Assembly: GCF_003860465.1 (NCBI RefSeq)
Contig: NZ_CP034183.1
Span: forward strand, 1,008,501-1,072,500
Direction of reading: 5' to 3'
DNA length: 64,000 bases
Source: Deinococcus psychrotolerans
GTDB taxonomy: Bacteria > Deinococcota > Deinococci > Deinococcales > Deinococcaceae
This document shows positions 1-11,404 of the stretch, in pieces; within the stretch, counting starts at the first letter, position 1; each line of letters opens with the position of its first letter. The position numbers and the translations under genes were made by a program. The notes below the pieces were generated by a model that was given only the letters and a program-made list of their open reading frames with translations, searched no databases and was not told the DNA's origin.

Positions 1-112
1 TGAGCAGGGCGTACGGCAACGCGAAAGTGAACAGCACGTCCAGTGCGAGGCGAAACAGGCGGCTCCACGCTACGCGCCTGCCGCCGACTGATCGTTTGAC
101 CGACTTCAACAC
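1..112 (-). CDS. N-terminal fragment of an unrecognised membrane protein
   Basis: The frame opens with GTG at 112 and runs off the window start, giving 37 residues. A basic N-terminus (KSVKR, GGRR) is followed by a hydrophobic stretch ([16 protein letters not shown]) that looks like a first membrane segment. The start is chosen because TACACT at 119-124 on the minus strand lies 6 nt before the GTG, the leaderless spacing seen throughout the window. It is divergent from glyA. Too little remains to name a family. Confidence 0.5.
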   Translation of the reverse strand, partial: MLKSVKRSVGGRRVAWSRLFRLALDVLFTFALPYALL

Positions 113-201
113 GGCCTCAGTGTAAAGGAGGCTGCCTCCATTTCAACCGGCACGCCAATGCCCAGCGCCGATGTCCCTTACCGCCGCTGGGCGGGCTGTG
201 T

Positions 202-207
202 TACGCT
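202..207 (+). promoter_or_regulatory. Leaderless -10 box of glyA
   Basis: TACGCT ends 7 nt before the ATG at 215, so transcription should begin at or next to the A of the start codon. A possible -35 (TTACCG) lies about 18 nt upstream. No ribosome binding site precedes the ATG. Confidence 0.6.
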
Positions 208-214
208 TCAGAGC

Positions 215-1447
215 ATGACTGATACCCTCGCCAGACCCGCCGCCGGACAGCGCGACACCGCCGTTTTCGATCTGATTCAGGAAGAAGCCCAGCGCCAGCG
301 CTACGGCCTGGAACTGATCGCCTCCGAAAACTTTACCAGCGCCGCCGTGCGCGAAGCGGTGGGCAGCATTCTCACCAACAAATACGCCGAGGGCTATCCG
401 GGCAAGCGCTGGTACGGCGGCTGCGAAGTGGTGGACAAAGTCGAAACGCTGGCCATCGAGCGGGCCAAAGCGCTGTTTGGGGCCGAGTGGGCCAATGTCC
501 AGCCGCATTCAGGCAGCAGCGCCAACATCGCGGTCTACGGCGCACTGCTGAGTCAGGGCGACACGGTGCTGGGCATGGATCTGGCGCACGGCGGACACCT
601 GACGCACGGTTCCCCCGTCAACTTTTCGGGCATGCGCTATCAGATCGTCGGCTATCAGGTGGACAAGGACAGCGAGCGGATCGACATGGAGCAGGTGCGC
701 CGCCTCGCCCACGAACACAAACCCAAAATGATCATCGCGGGTGCCAGCGCTTACAGCCGGATCATTGACTTCGCGGCGTTCAGAGCCATTGCCGACGAAG
801 TGGGCGCGATTTTGTTTGCCGACATTGCCCACATCGCCGGACTGGTGGCGGCGGGCGTGCATCCCAGCCCCCTGCCCCACGCCCACGTGGTCGCCACCAC
901 CACCCACAAAACCCTGCGCGGGCCGCGCTCAGGCCTGCTGCTCAGCAGCGATCTGGAAATTGCCGCCAAGCTCGACCGGGCCATCTTTCCGGGCCATCAG
1001 GGCGGGCCGCTGGAACACGTGATCGCGGGCAAGGCCATCGCGTTTGGCGAAGCGCTGACGCCGGAATTCAAAACCTACAGCGCTCAGGTCATTAAAAATG
1101 CTCAGGCGCTGGCTTCCGAGTTTCAAGCTCTCGGCTACCGGGTGGTGTCGGGCGGCACCGACAACCACTTGTTCGTCTTAGATTTGCGCCCGCAGGGCCT
1201 CAACGGCACCAAAGCCACCAAAGCGCTGGACGCCGTTCACATCACCATTTCCAAGTCCACTTTGCCGTTTGACACCGAAAAGATTTTGCACGGCGGCGGC
1301 ATCCGCATCGGCACGCCCGCCGTGACCACGCGCGGCATGCTCGAAAGCGACATGCCCAAAATCGCCAACTTGATTGACCGGGCGCTGAGAGGCGAAAATG
1401 TCAAGGCTGAAGTGCATGACTGGATGGGCGGGTTCGACCTGCCGTAA
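215..1447 (+). CDS. glyA: Serine hydroxymethyltransferase
   Basis: GlyA is a cytosolic PLP enzyme that interconverts serine plus tetrahydrofolate with glycine plus 5,10-methylene-THF, feeding one-carbon metabolism. The 410-residue product has the usual bacterial length. Visible marks are IASENF near the N-terminus, the NVQPHSGS segment, and [11 protein letters not shown], where Lys232 is the expected PLP lysine. The frame is open 19 codons further upstream, but the ATG at 215 matches the family N-terminus and sits 7 nt after a -10 box. It is monocistronic and convergent with the pseudokinase gene. Confidence is very high. Confidence 0.97.
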   Translation: MTDTLARPAAGQRDTAVFDLIQEEAQRQRYGLELIASENFTSAAVREAVGSILTNKYAEGYPGKRWYGGCEVVDKVETLAIERAKALFGAEWANVQPHSGSSANIAVYGALLSQGDTVLGMDLAHGGHLTHGSPVNFSGMRYQIVGYQVDKDSERIDMEQVRRLAHEHKPKMIIAGASAYSRIIDFAAFRAIADEVGAILFADIAHIAGLVAAGVHPSPLPHAHVVATTTHKTLRGPRSGLLLSSDLEIAAKLDRAIFPGHQGGPLEHVIAGKAIAFGEALTPEFKTYSAQVIKNAQALASEFQALGYRVVSGGTDNHLFVLDLRPQGLNGTKATKALDAVHITISKSTLPFDTEKILHGGGIRIGTPAVTTRGMLESDMPKIANLIDRALRGENVKAEVHDWMGGFDLP

Positions 1448-1471
1448 GCAGCTAGATTGCTGACACAGAAC

Positions 1472-1509
1472 GGGCCCGCACTAATCCGAAGGTGCGGCCC
1501 CGTTTGTTT
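1472..1509 (+). terminator. Rho-independent terminator after glyA
   Basis: CCGCAC (1476-1481) pairs with GTGCGG (1492-1497), extended by GGG/CCC across one bulged C, and is followed by the T-rich GTTTGTTTG. It separates convergent glyA and the pseudokinase gene. Confidence 0.6.
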
Positions 1510-1522
1510 GCTTGTGCCAGTT

Positions 1523-3631
<2,109 letters not shown>

Positions 3632-3837
3632 GTGTAAAAGTATACTGAATTCCCATAAAAGATTCACGGGAAGGAGCTGGGAGTCGCAGCATCTGGAAAA
3701 AGCGCCAAGACTTGCTCAGCGCTTTATTCCCTGTTCCCGAGCAGCACGGCCACGCAGGAGCGGGGGGTTCTGGACGTCATGTTTCTCGGCTTTTCAGCCC
3801 TCAGAGAGAAATGGTCTTACCTCCTGCTGACAGCGCT

Positions 3838-5034
3838 TTAGCCTTTCCCCAACACCCGCCGGTACGCCGCCAAATACTGCGGCACGATCAAACTCGGATG
3901 GAATTTTTCCACGGCGGCGCGGCGGCCCGCCTGCCCCATCCGCAAATACGTCTCGCGGTTTTTGAGGATGTCCAGCGCGGCGTGCGCCATGCCGTCCACG
4001 TCGCCCACCTCGGCCAAGCGGCCCGTCACCCCGTCTTCCACCACTTCGGGAATGCCTCCGGCGCGGGCGGCCACCACCGGCACTTCGCAGCTCATGGCCT
4101 CCAGCGCTGCCAAACCAAAACTCTCTTTGTTGGAGGGCAGCAAAAAGAGGTCGGCTATGCCCATCACGGTTTGCACGTCGGGAAACGAGCCGAGAAAGTG
4201 AACGCGGCCAATCACCCCGAGCTGCTGGGCCAGCTCGAAGGCGCGGCTGCGCTCAGGGCCGTCTCCGACCATCAGCAGCCGCGCCGGAATCTCGGAAGCG
4301 ACCCGCGCAAACACTTCCACCACGTCCTCGACACGCTTGACCGGACGGAAGTTCGAGACGTGCAGCAGCAGGGCTTCGTCGGGGTGGGCAAAGCGGGCGC
4401 GAATGGCGGGGTCGGTGACCCGAACGAAGCGCTGAGTGTCGACGAAGTTGTAGATCACTTCAATCGGCACCTCTACGTTCAGCGTTTCCAGCGTCAGGTC
4501 GGCCAGAAACTGCGAGACCGCCGTGACCGCGTCGGATTGCTGAATGGCGTGGCGGGTGGTGTGGCGAAAAGCCGGTTCTGCGCCCACCAAAGTCACGTCG
4601 GTGCCGTGCAGGGTGGTAATGACTTTGGTTTTGCCGGTGATGCTGCGGGCGTGCAGCGCCGAGCTGGCGTGCGGGATGGCGTAGTGGGCGTGGGTGAGCT
4701 GTACGCCGTGTTCCTGAATCACTTCGGTCAGGGCGTTGGCGGCGGCGAGTTCGGGAAAGGGCTGGTCAAACAGGGCGTAAGCAAACGCGCTGGCCTGATG
4801 AAAGTACGGCCCGTTCGCGCCGCTGCTGCCCTGCAACCGGAACGGCACGGCGTTGCCGACAAAGTGCACTTCGTTACCCGCCCGCGCCACTTCCAGGCCC
4901 AGCTCAGTGGCGACCACGCCGGAGCCGCCCGCACCGGAATGACACAGCACGGCGATTTTCATTTCAGGTTCTTCGAGATTGAAGCGCTGATTGAGCGAAG
5001 TGGCGAAGGGCAATTTTGGCAAGGGAGCGGACAT
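3838..5034 (-). CDS. bshA: N-acetyl-alpha-D-glucosaminyl L-malate synthase BshA (GT4)
   Basis: BshA joins GlcNAc from UDP-GlcNAc to L-malate, the first step of bacillithiol synthesis. The 398-residue GT4 glycosyltransferase has the typical start motif [15 protein letters not shown] (here from residue 25), HAHYAIPHA in the N-terminal domain and the C-terminal [24 protein letters not shown] nucleotide-binding motif (E...E). The start at 5034 is chosen because TATAAT (5043-5048) lies 8 nt upstream; the alternative is the MKIAV methionine 24 codons in. It is divergent from bshB across 96 bp, which links both genes to low-molecular-weight thiol synthesis. Confidence 0.92.
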   Translation of the reverse strand: MSAPLPKLPFATSLNQRFNLEEPEMKIAVLCHSGAGGSGVVATELGLEVARAGNEVHFVGNAVPFRLQGSSGANGPYFHQASAFAYALFDQPFPELAAANALTEVIQEHGVQLTHAHYAIPHASSALHARSITGKTKVITTLHGTDVTLVGAEPAFRHTTRHAIQQSDAVTAVSQFLADLTLETLNVEVPIEVIYNFVDTQRFVRVTDPAIRARFAHPDEALLLHVSNFRPVKRVEDVVEVFARVASEIPARLLMVGDGPERSRAFELAQQLGVIGRVHFLGSFPDVQTVMGIADLFLLPSNKESFGLAALEAMSCEVPVVAARAGGIPEVVEDGVTGRLAEVGDVDGMAHAALDILKNRETYLRMGQAGRRAAVEKFHPSLIVPQYLAAYRRVLGKG

Positions 5035-5130
5035 GAATGCGGATTATACGCGGCGAATGTCAGGGCAAAGAGGGGCAGGCAGCAGCTTTGACCGCAAACG
5101 AGCGCCCTCAGGCCAGCTAGAATCAGTGCT

Positions 5131-5961
5131 ATGACGACGCAGCAGCCCACCATTTTGGCCGTATTTGCCCATCCCGATGACGAAGCCTTCAGCGTAGGCG
5201 GCACCCTGGCCCACTACGCCCAAAGGGGCGTCAATGTGGTGCTGGCCTGCGCCACACGCGGCGAGGCCGGTAAGATCAGCGACCCCAACATGACCATCAC
5301 CGACCTCGGCCAGCACCGCGAAGACGAACTCAAGCGGGCCACCGCCGAGCTGGGCATTCCCGATCCGGTGTTTCTGGATTACCACGACTCGGGCCGCTAT
5401 GAGCGCACCCGCTACGACGACCCGCTGGCGCTGATGAACGTCAATCCATTTACCGCCGAACTCAAAATCCGCGATTTGATTGCTTCAGTCAAGCCCGACA
5501 TCCTGATTACCTTCGACCCGCACGGCGGTTACGGTCACATTGACCACCTAATTATTCACCGCGCCGCCGCCGCCGCCTTTTTTAGCAGCGGCAACCTCGG
5601 CGGCGGCGGCCTGATGCGGCTGTATTTCAGTGCGCTGAGCGTAGAAGCCGCGCAGGGGCTGGCGCGAATGGGTCAGGATTTAGATCCCAACATTTACGGC
5701 GTGGCCGACAACACCATCGCCGTGAAAATGGACGTATCGGCACAGGCTGGGCGCAAGAAGGCCGCGCTCATCGCGCACGGCTCGCAGACTGGCCCCAACA
5801 GCCGCATGGGGCAGATGTCGCAGGAAGAACGCGACGAAATGGAAAAGCGGATGCTCAGCACCGAGGGCTTTTCGATCGGCGGCACCCGCACCGGCCTTCC
5901 CGCCTTCCCGATGCGGGGCTTGTTTGACGGGCTGGTAGGGTTCGAGGCTTTGGACGACTGA
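5131..5961 (+). CDS. bshB: PIG-L family deacetylase, probable BshB (bacillithiol synthesis)
   Basis: This 276-residue LmbE/PIG-L metal-dependent deacetylase is expected to remove acetate from GlcNAc-malate, the second bacillithiol step. Zinc-binding motifs are AHPDDE (residues 13-18) and HGGYGHIDH in the middle of the protein. TAGAAT (5118-5123) ends 7 nt before the ATG, giving a leaderless transcript. The neighbour bshA makes the substrate. The family includes other sugar deacetylases, so the specific role rests on that neighbour. Confidence 0.88.
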   Translation: MTTQQPTILAVFAHPDDEAFSVGGTLAHYAQRGVNVVLACATRGEAGKISDPNMTITDLGQHREDELKRATAELGIPDPVFLDYHDSGRYERTRYDDPLALMNVNPFTAELKIRDLIASVKPDILITFDPHGGYGHIDHLIIHRAAAAAFFSSGNLGGGGLMRLYFSALSVEAAQGLARMGQDLDPNIYGVADNTIAVKMDVSAQAGRKKAALIAHGSQTGPNSRMGQMSQEERDEMEKRMLSTEGFSIGGTRTGLPAFPMRGLFDGLVGFEALDD

Positions 5962-5980
5962 AACGGGCCCTTTCGCCTTC

Positions 5981-6008
5981 GCCCCGGCCCTGTGCTGGGG
6001 CTTTTTTT
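5981..6008 (+). terminator. Rho-independent terminator after bshB
   Basis: GCCCCGG (5981-5987) pairs with CTGGGGC (5995-6001) and is followed by seven T. Confidence 0.85.
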
Positions 6009-6017
6009 GTTGTGCGA

Positions 6018-6058
6018 TGTCAACCTCACTTGACATTAAGCTCGCGCAGGCTTACCTT
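6018..6058 (+). promoter_or_regulatory. Promoter with palindromic operator candidate for the natAB-like operon
   Basis: TTGACA (6030-6035), a 17-nt spacer and TACCTT (6053-6058) form a good housekeeping promoter. The -35 is the right half of an inverted repeat, TGTCAA (6018-6023), 6 nt, TTGACA. A repressor bound there would block polymerase; the XRE protein encoded in the same operon is the obvious candidate (inference). Confidence 0.6.
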
Positions 6059-6097
6059 TAGTCAAGGAAACTAGACATCAAGACAAGGAGACAAGAC

Positions 6098-6535
6098 ATG
6101 ATGACAAGACAAGACAAGCCCAAAATCACCAAGCGCGAGCGCCGCGTCTGGCAAAGCATGTGGGGGATGGTGGGTGCCGCCGTAGCTATCACGGTAATTG
6201 CCATCGTCGTGGCGCTGCTCCAGTCCCGCACCGAGGGCCATGCCCACGACTTTTTCAAAGGGATGTCGCTGGGCCTGCTCGCCGCACTGCCGGTGGGCAT
6301 GGGTTACATGCTCTGGCGCATCTACCGCCAGCTGGACGAGTTCGGTCAGCGTCAGCAGGAGCGGGCCTGCGCTTTCGCCTTCCTCCTGAGCATGGTCGCC
6401 ACGATGGTGGCGTTCGCGGTGGCAAGCTACGCCAACGTGGTTGTTCCGCTGTGGGCGGTGTACGTGTTCGGCATGCTGACGTATACGGCGGCAGTGGTGC
6501 GCGGCGCAGTGCTGGCGAAGGGGGAGCGGGCGTGA
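6098..6535 (+). CDS. Four-TM membrane protein, paralogue 1
   Basis: The 145-residue product has four predicted TM segments: about 25-45, 55-75, 90-108 and 112-135. A conserved cytoplasmic loop reads YRQLDEFGQRQQERAC. Translation should start at 6098 from AAGGAG about 8 nt upstream, in a stretch of repeated ACAAGAC units. It is a tandem duplicate of the next gene. First in an operon with an XRE regulator and an ABC exporter. The family is not recognised by name. Confidence 0.7.
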   Translation: MMTRQDKPKITKRERRVWQSMWGMVGAAVAITVIAIVVALLQSRTEGHAHDFFKGMSLGLLAALPVGMGYMLWRIYRQLDEFGQRQQERACAFAFLLSMVATMVAFAVASYANVVVPLWAVYVFGMLTYTAAVVRGAVLAKGERA

Positions 6536-6969
6536 CCAAGACACAGCAGGTCACGCCACTTCCCAGCCGCGAACGCCGCGTGCAACGCACACTCCGCAAA
6601 CTTTCGGTCTACGTCCTGACCATCTTGGGCATTGCCGCGCTCGCTTGGCTTATCCGCAGCCGCACAACTGGGGATGGTACAGATGCCCTGACCGGATTTC
6701 TGACGGCTCTCCCGACTGTGTTGCCCTTCGGTATCTTCATCTTGTTGCGCCGCGCCTACCGCCAGATGGACGAGTTTGGGCAGCGGCTTCAGGAGCGGGC
6801 CTGCGCCGCCGCTTTCGTGGCGACAGTGCTTGCCACCTCAGCGGTCTTTGCCGCCAGCTCCAGCATTGGCGTGATCATTCCACTCTGGACGGTGCTGGTG
6901 TTCGCGGTGCTGGCCTATGGTACAGCTGTCATTCGCGGCAACCTGGCCGCGCGGGGGGCAGATGAATGA
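6532..6969 (+). CDS. Four-TM membrane protein, paralogue 2
   Basis: The start is GTG at 6532, overlapping the preceding TGA as GTGA, so translation is coupled. The 145-residue product is the same length as its neighbour and shares YRQMDEFGQRLQERAC, the IIPLW segment and the C-terminal IRGNLAARG. The N-terminus (SRERRVQRTLRKL) is basic, followed by four TM helices. This looks like a recent tandem duplication giving a probable hetero-oligomer (inference). Confidence 0.7.
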   Translation: MTKTQQVTPLPSRERRVQRTLRKLSVYVLTILGIAALAWLIRSRTTGDGTDALTGFLTALPTVLPFGIFILLRRAYRQMDEFGQRLQERACAAAFVATVLATSAVFAASSSIGVIIPLWTVLVFAVLAYGTAVIRGNLAARGADE

Positions 6970-7195
6970 CTCGCTCACACTGGTCTGGCCCCACATGAAA
7001 AACCGCATCAAAGTGCTCAGGGCCGAGCACAACCTGACTCAGGCCGACTTGGCCGATAAGCTAGACGTGTCCAGGCAAACGGTCAACGCCCTAGAAACCG
7101 GCAAATACGATCCGAGTTTGCCGCTCGCCTTCAAATTGGCGCGGCTGTTCAGCATCAAAATCGAAGACATTTTCAGCGACGAGGGAAACAACTGA
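6962..7195 (+). CDS. XRE-family HTH transcriptional regulator
   Basis: The 77-residue Cro/CI-type protein has one helix-turn-helix: LTQADLADKLDVSRQTVNALETGKYDPS. It belongs to the compact single-domain XRE group usually ending in a short IEDIF tail. The ATG at 6962 follows a GGGGGG stretch and overlaps the previous stop; a second ATG at 6995 (MKNRIK) is the alternative start and fits the family better in length. It sits between the membrane proteins and the ABC genes and probably controls the operon through the palindrome at 6018-6035. Confidence 0.88.
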   Translation: MNDSLTLVWPHMKNRIKVLRAEHNLTQADLADKLDVSRQTVNALETGKYDPSLPLAFKLARLFSIKIEDIFSDEGNN

Positions 7196-7950
7196 TGCTC
7201 AAGATTCAAAATCTCGGTAAAGCGTACGGCGACTTTCAGGCCCTCAAAAACATCACGCTGGAAGCCGGCAGCGGCGAGGTCTTCGGCCTACTCGGAGCCA
7301 ACGGCGCAGGCAAGACCACCCTGCTCAGAACGCTGGCCACGCTGCTCTCCCCCACATCCGGCACCGCCAGCGTAAACGGGTACGATATCGTGCGTCAAGC
7401 TCAGCGGGTGCGGGCCAGTATCGGCCTCGTCAACGGCGGCATGGGCCTGCATGACCGCCTGACCGGGCGCGAGACGCTGCGTTATTTTGCCTCGCTGTAC
7501 GGCATGAGCCGCGCCGCAACCGATGGGCGCATCGAAACGCTCAGCCAGCAACTGGACTTGCATGACCTCCTCGACATCCGGGCCGGCGGCTTTTCGACGG
7601 GCATGAAACAAAAGATCGTGGTGGCCCGCGCCCTGATTCACGACCCACCCGTGCTGCTCCTAGACGAAGCCGCCAGCGGCCTGGACGTGCTGGCCCGCCG
7701 CATCCTACTCGACTTGGTGCTGGCCCTCAAAACCCGTGAGCGCTTGATCGTCTACTCGACCCACGTCATGAGCGAGGTCGAGGAACTGTGTGACCGCGTG
7801 GCCGTCATCGCGGGCGGCGAAGTGCTGAAAGTCGGCACGGTGCCGGAGCTGGTCGCAGATTCGGGCGAGAGCAATTTGGAACGGGCTTTTTTCAAGCTCT
7901 TGTCTGAACAAAAACAAAACCAGCACGGTCAGGCGGTGCTCCGTGGCTAG
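7195..7950 (+). CDS. ABC transporter ATP-binding protein, NatA type
   Basis: The product is 251 aa. Walker A is GANGAGKTT (34-42), the signature is FSTGMKQK (about 130-137), and Walker B is [12 protein letters not shown]. It belongs to the NatA/CcmA exporter group. Its ATG overlaps the regulator's TGA (TGATG). It should power the NatB-like permease encoded next. Sodium export is the prototype function, but substrate cannot be read from the sequence. Confidence 0.9.
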   Translation: MLKIQNLGKAYGDFQALKNITLEAGSGEVFGLLGANGAGKTTLLRTLATLLSPTSGTASVNGYDIVRQAQRVRASIGLVNGGMGLHDRLTGRETLRYFASLYGMSRAATDGRIETLSQQLDLHDLLDIRAGGFSTGMKQKIVVARALIHDPPVLLLDEAASGLDVLARRILLDLVLALKTRERLIVYSTHVMSEVEELCDRVAVIAGGEVLKVGTVPELVADSGESNLERAFFKLLSEQKQNQHGQAVLRG

Positions 7951-9169
7951 CGTCTGGACGGTTGCCAAGCAGGAACTGCTCACCACCCTGAGAGACAGGC
8001 GCACCCTGACCAGCAGCATCCTGATTCCGCTGCTGCTGATTCCGCTGTTCACGGTGGGCCTGCCGTTACTGCTCGGCACCTTGCTGGGCGGCCAGGCCCA
8101 GACGCGGCAAACGGTGGGCGTGGTGGGCAAATTGCCGGACGCCCTGAGAAACCAACTGACCCTCGACAGCAAAACCGAAAAAGGCGTGCGGCTTGTCAGC
8201 GTGACCGACCCCACCGCCGCCGTGCAAAAGGGAGACGTGGACGCGGCCCTGAAGGCCACCACCCCTCTGCCGAGCGAGGCGGGAAAGAGCGGCACCCTGC
8301 AACTCTTTTACAAAGTTGGCAACCTCAAAGCCGAGAGCGGCGCGGCCAGCAAAGTCCGGTCAGTGGTTCAGACCTACAACAAAGACCTGGTGAGCAAAAA
8401 GCTGGCTGAACTCAAGCTCAGTCCGGCGCTGCTGACGCCGATTACGCTCAGCACCGTGAACGCCAGCAACGCGGTCGAAGCCAGCAGCGGGCAACTGGCC
8501 TTTATCATTCCGTTTTTTATGTTGCAGTTCATCTTGGCCGGAGCCACCGCCGCCGCCACCGACTCCACCGCCGGAGAGCGCGAGCGCGGCACCCTGGAAG
8601 CGCTGCTGGCCACGCCCGCGCCGCGCAGCACGGTGCTGATGGGCAAGCTGGTGGCCACCACCCTGACCGGGCTGCTGGCCGCCGCCTTCAGCGTGATCGG
8701 CTTATCCCTCAGCGCTCCACTGGCGCTACTGCTCACACCCGCCGGGCAAAGCGCTTCGCAAAGCGCCATTCAGCAGGCTTTTGGCGGTTCGCTGGCGCTC
8801 GGCCCCGCCGGGTTCGGCGCGGTGCTGCTGGCCGCCGCCTCGGTGGCCCTGCTGCTCAGCGCCGCGCTGCTGACGCTGTCGCTGTTTGCCCGCTCGGTCA
8901 AAGAAGCCCAGACCTACATCGCGCCGCTGACCATCTTGATTATCTTGCCCGCCGTGATGCTTCAGTACGCCGACTTTCTCAAAACCGGAGCGGGCCTCTA
9001 CGCCGCGCCGCTGATCGGCAGCATGTTGGTGATCCTAGACACGGTCAAGGGCGCTCTCAGTGGCCCCCACCTGCTGCTCAGCTTGGGCGGCAACGTGCTG
9101 GCGGCGGGAGCGCTGACCTTGCTGGCGACTCGCTTGTTTGGGCGCGAAGGCGTGGCCTTTAAGAAGTAG
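7943..9169 (+). CDS. ABC-2 type permease, NatB type
   Basis: The product is 408 aa, starting at GTG 7943, which overlaps the ATPase gene by 8 nt. An N-terminal TM ([20 protein letters not shown]) precedes a large extracytoplasmic domain (about 45-180). Five or so TM helices follow, with the motif [23 protein letters not shown] before the first, which is typical of NatB/ABC-2 permeases. It is the last gene of the operon. Confidence 0.88.
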   Translation: MASVWTVAKQELLTTLRDRRTLTSSILIPLLLIPLFTVGLPLLLGTLLGGQAQTRQTVGVVGKLPDALRNQLTLDSKTEKGVRLVSVTDPTAAVQKGDVDAALKATTPLPSEAGKSGTLQLFYKVGNLKAESGAASKVRSVVQTYNKDLVSKKLAELKLSPALLTPITLSTVNASNAVEASSGQLAFIIPFFMLQFILAGATAAATDSTAGERERGTLEALLATPAPRSTVLMGKLVATTLTGLLAAAFSVIGLSLSAPLALLLTPAGQSASQSAIQQAFGGSLALGPAGFGAVLLAAASVALLLSAALLTLSLFARSVKEAQTYIAPLTILIILPAVMLQYADFLKTGAGLYAAPLIGSMLVILDTVKGALSGPHLLLSLGGNVLAAGALTLLATRLFGREGVAFKK

Positions 9170-9188
9170 TTTAGGGGTAAGAAGTAAC

Positions 9189-10412
9189 CTACGGATTTGG
9201 CGGGGGGGCAGGCGCGTCCAGCGTCTTGCCCCCGTCGCCTGCCACCAGAATTTCGCCCAGCGCCGAGCGAATCCATTTGAAGGCGCTGCGGGTCAGCGGC
9301 ATGGTGTAGGTCTGCTCCGAGCCGTGCAGCATAAAGGCGTAGACCACATGCTCACCGCCTTTGGTTTTGAAGTAGCCGCTGAAGGTCAGGATTTTCCAGC
9401 CGTTGCCGCCTTTGCCGCCCCATATCTCCACCGGAATCGGCAGCAGGCCCGACTTGCAGCAGCCCAGCGCCATCAGCTTGCGCTGAATCTCCTGAGATTT
9501 GGGGGTCAGGCCAGAGCGCAAGAACTCGTTGGCCACCAGCGTTGAAAGTTCGTAAGGGGTGCTGAAGTTGTGGACGCTCAGATCATCGGCAGCGTCGTAG
9601 CGCTGGTCAAAATACTCATCTAATTTGCGCTGCAAATAATCGGGGCGCTGTTTTTGAGCGTCTTGGTCTATCAGCTCCGCCAGTTGCGCCCGCTTTTTGC
9701 CGGTTGCCTCGGCCCACAACTTGGTTCCAGCAAAGGTGGGCGACAACCCCGCCTGCGCCGTCCACCAATCCTTGGTCGGCAAAATGAGGCGGGTGCGGCA
9801 CAACTTCAGGTCGTCGGCCACGTTCTGCACATTTTGCAGGCCCACTTTGCGGTGCAGCAGATCGGTGGCGGTGTTGTCGGAAAACTGAATCATCCGCTCG
9901 GCCAGTGCCCTGGCGGTGCTGCCGTCGTAGGGGTACGCACCGAGACTCTGGGTTCGCCTATTGACGCTGAACTTCTGGTTCAGGTCAAAGGTTCCGGCAT
10001 CGACTTGCCGCAGCAGCGCCCACAACACCGCCTGCTTGTAGGTACTCGCCAGCGGAAATTCGGCGTTGGGCAAGGACGAAACGGCCCGGAGCGGCTGCAA
10101 GGTCTGGGGGTCGATCACCGCTGCATACAGCCCCAGTTGCCCGTTCAGTCCAGCGGGCGGCTTGGGAGCGGGCAAGCTGGGCAGCGGCGAGACGCAGCCG
10201 TCAGCGGGCGTCTGGGGAGGTGAAACCTCAGAAACGGGTGGCGGCTCCATCACTTTGGGAAGCGGATCTGGAGGCGCGGGGTGAAGCGGCGCTGGAACGA
10301 ACTTCACCGCGAGGGGAGTGGGCGGAGCAGACTGGGCATTCCAGCGCACCGCCGCGTAGCCGCCCCCCAGTGCGCCCGCCAACAGCAGAAAACGGCCCAA
10401 TTTGAGCGCCAT
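9189..10412 (-). CDS. Exported class A beta-lactamase-fold serine hydrolase
   Basis: The product is 407 aa. An N-terminal TM or uncleaved signal (FLLLAGALGGGYAAV) is followed by a Pro-rich linker (about 28-88). The hydrolase domain carries STYK (123-126, the SxxK nucleophile), SDN (178-180) and a KGG in EIWGGKGGNG near the third motif. It could be a beta-lactamase or a peptidoglycan-acting enzyme; the unusual KGG in place of KTG leaves this open. TAGAAA (10419-10424) lies 6 nt before the ATG. It is convergent with the NatB-like gene. Confidence 0.8.
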   Translation of the reverse strand: MALKLGRFLLLAGALGGGYAAVRWNAQSAPPTPLAVKFVPAPLHPAPPDPLPKVMEPPPVSEVSPPQTPADGCVSPLPSLPAPKPPAGLNGQLGLYAAVIDPQTLQPLRAVSSLPNAEFPLASTYKQAVLWALLRQVDAGTFDLNQKFSVNRRTQSLGAYPYDGSTARALAERMIQFSDNTATDLLHRKVGLQNVQNVADDLKLCRTRLILPTKDWWTAQAGLSPTFAGTKLWAEATGKKRAQLAELIDQDAQKQRPDYLQRKLDEYFDQRYDAADDLSVHNFSTPYELSTLVANEFLRSGLTPKSQEIQRKLMALGCCKSGLLPIPVEIWGGKGGNGWKILTFSGYFKTKGGEHVVYAFMLHGSEQTYTMPLTRSAFKWIRSALGEILVAGDGGKTLDAPAPPPNP

Positions 10413-10430
10413 AGGTGCTTTCTAACCGGC

Positions 10431-11273
10431 TTAAGGGTTGAGGGGTTCCATCACGATGCCGTAGCTGCCCGGCCCGAGGTGGGTGCCGACCACTGCGCCG
10501 AAATCGAAGGTGCCGACATCTTCGTAGTCGGCTCCGGCCAGCCCCGAGCGCAGCTCCGCTACGTTGGCGTCGCCGCCCGGCGTCATCATGAAGGCAAAGC
10601 GCGAGGGGCCGAATTTGGCGATGTAGTCACGGGCCTGACCGACCAAGTTGGCGGTGGCTTTTTTCTGACCGCGTTCGCGCCCTGAAGACTCGACCCGTCC
10701 GCCCTTGACCGACAAAATCGGCTTGATGTTGAGCAGCCCGCCGAGCAGCGCCTGTGCGCCGCCGATTCGCCCGTTGCGGCGCAAAAAATCCAGCGTTTCG
10801 ACGGTAAAGACCACGTACCCTTTGGCCTTGACCTTTTCGAGCTCGGCCACGATCTCGGCCATGCTCTTGCCCGCTCCGGCCATCTCGGCAGCGCGGATCG
10901 CCATCATGCCCAGCGCCATGCTGGTGGTGTTGGTGTCGAGCACCGTGACTTTGCCGCCAAAATCCTGAGCGGCCAGCCGGGCGCTGCCAGCCGTGCCGGA
11001 AAGCAGACCGCTGATATGCAGGCTCAGCACCTCGTCCGCCGCCCCCAGCGCTTCGGTGTATACGGCGGCAAACTCGGCGGGGCTGGGCTGACTGGTAGAA
11101 GGAATTTTTTGGCCTTCCTTGACTCCCTTGAAGAGTTGGCCGAGCTGGATGTCAATGCCGTCGCGGTGCATTTCACCGCCAAACAGCACGTAGAGCGGCA
11201 CGCTGGTGATGTGGTGGCGCTTGATTAACTCCGGCGAGAGGTCGCTCGTCGAGTCGGTCACAATGGCAATCAT
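10431..11273 (-). CDS. DegV family fatty-acid-binding protein
   Basis: The 280-residue product begins [16 protein letters not shown], the DegV N-terminus, and carries TSQPSPAEF, the conserved lipid-binding region. In Firmicutes such proteins (FakB) present fatty acids to the kinase FakA; no FakA is present in the window. TAAAGT (11280-11285) ends 6 nt before the ATG. It is followed by the serine hydrolase gene after 18 nt, possibly in one transcript. Confidence 0.9.
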   Translation of the reverse strand: MIAIVTDSTSDLSPELIKRHHITSVPLYVLFGGEMHRDGIDIQLGQLFKGVKEGQKIPSTSQPSPAEFAAVYTEALGAADEVLSLHISGLLSGTAGSARLAAQDFGGKVTVLDTNTTSMALGMMAIRAAEMAGAGKSMAEIVAELEKVKAKGYVVFTVETLDFLRRNGRIGGAQALLGGLLNIKPILSVKGGRVESSGRERGQKKATANLVGQARDYIAKFGPSRFAFMMTPGGDANVAELRSGLAGADYEDVGTFDFGAVVGTHLGPGSYGIVMEPLNP

Positions 11274-11404
11274 CCTCCCACTTTAGCCGAAGTCAGGGGG
11301 AAGTGGCGCGGGCTACTGATTTGGGTCGGCACTTTGTTGGCCCGGCAAGCTAAACTGAGCCTTCAAACCAAGCAGGGCGAAACCGACGCCGCAACGAGGT
11401 ATCT

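Noticed and set aside
113..214. Glycine riboswitch before glyA
   Set aside because: The promoter places the mRNA start at the ATG, leaving no leader for a riboswitch.
3712..5091. 459-codon open frame opposite bshA
   Set aside because: Antisense to a clear glycosyltransferase; no protein-like motifs, only the consequence of high GC.
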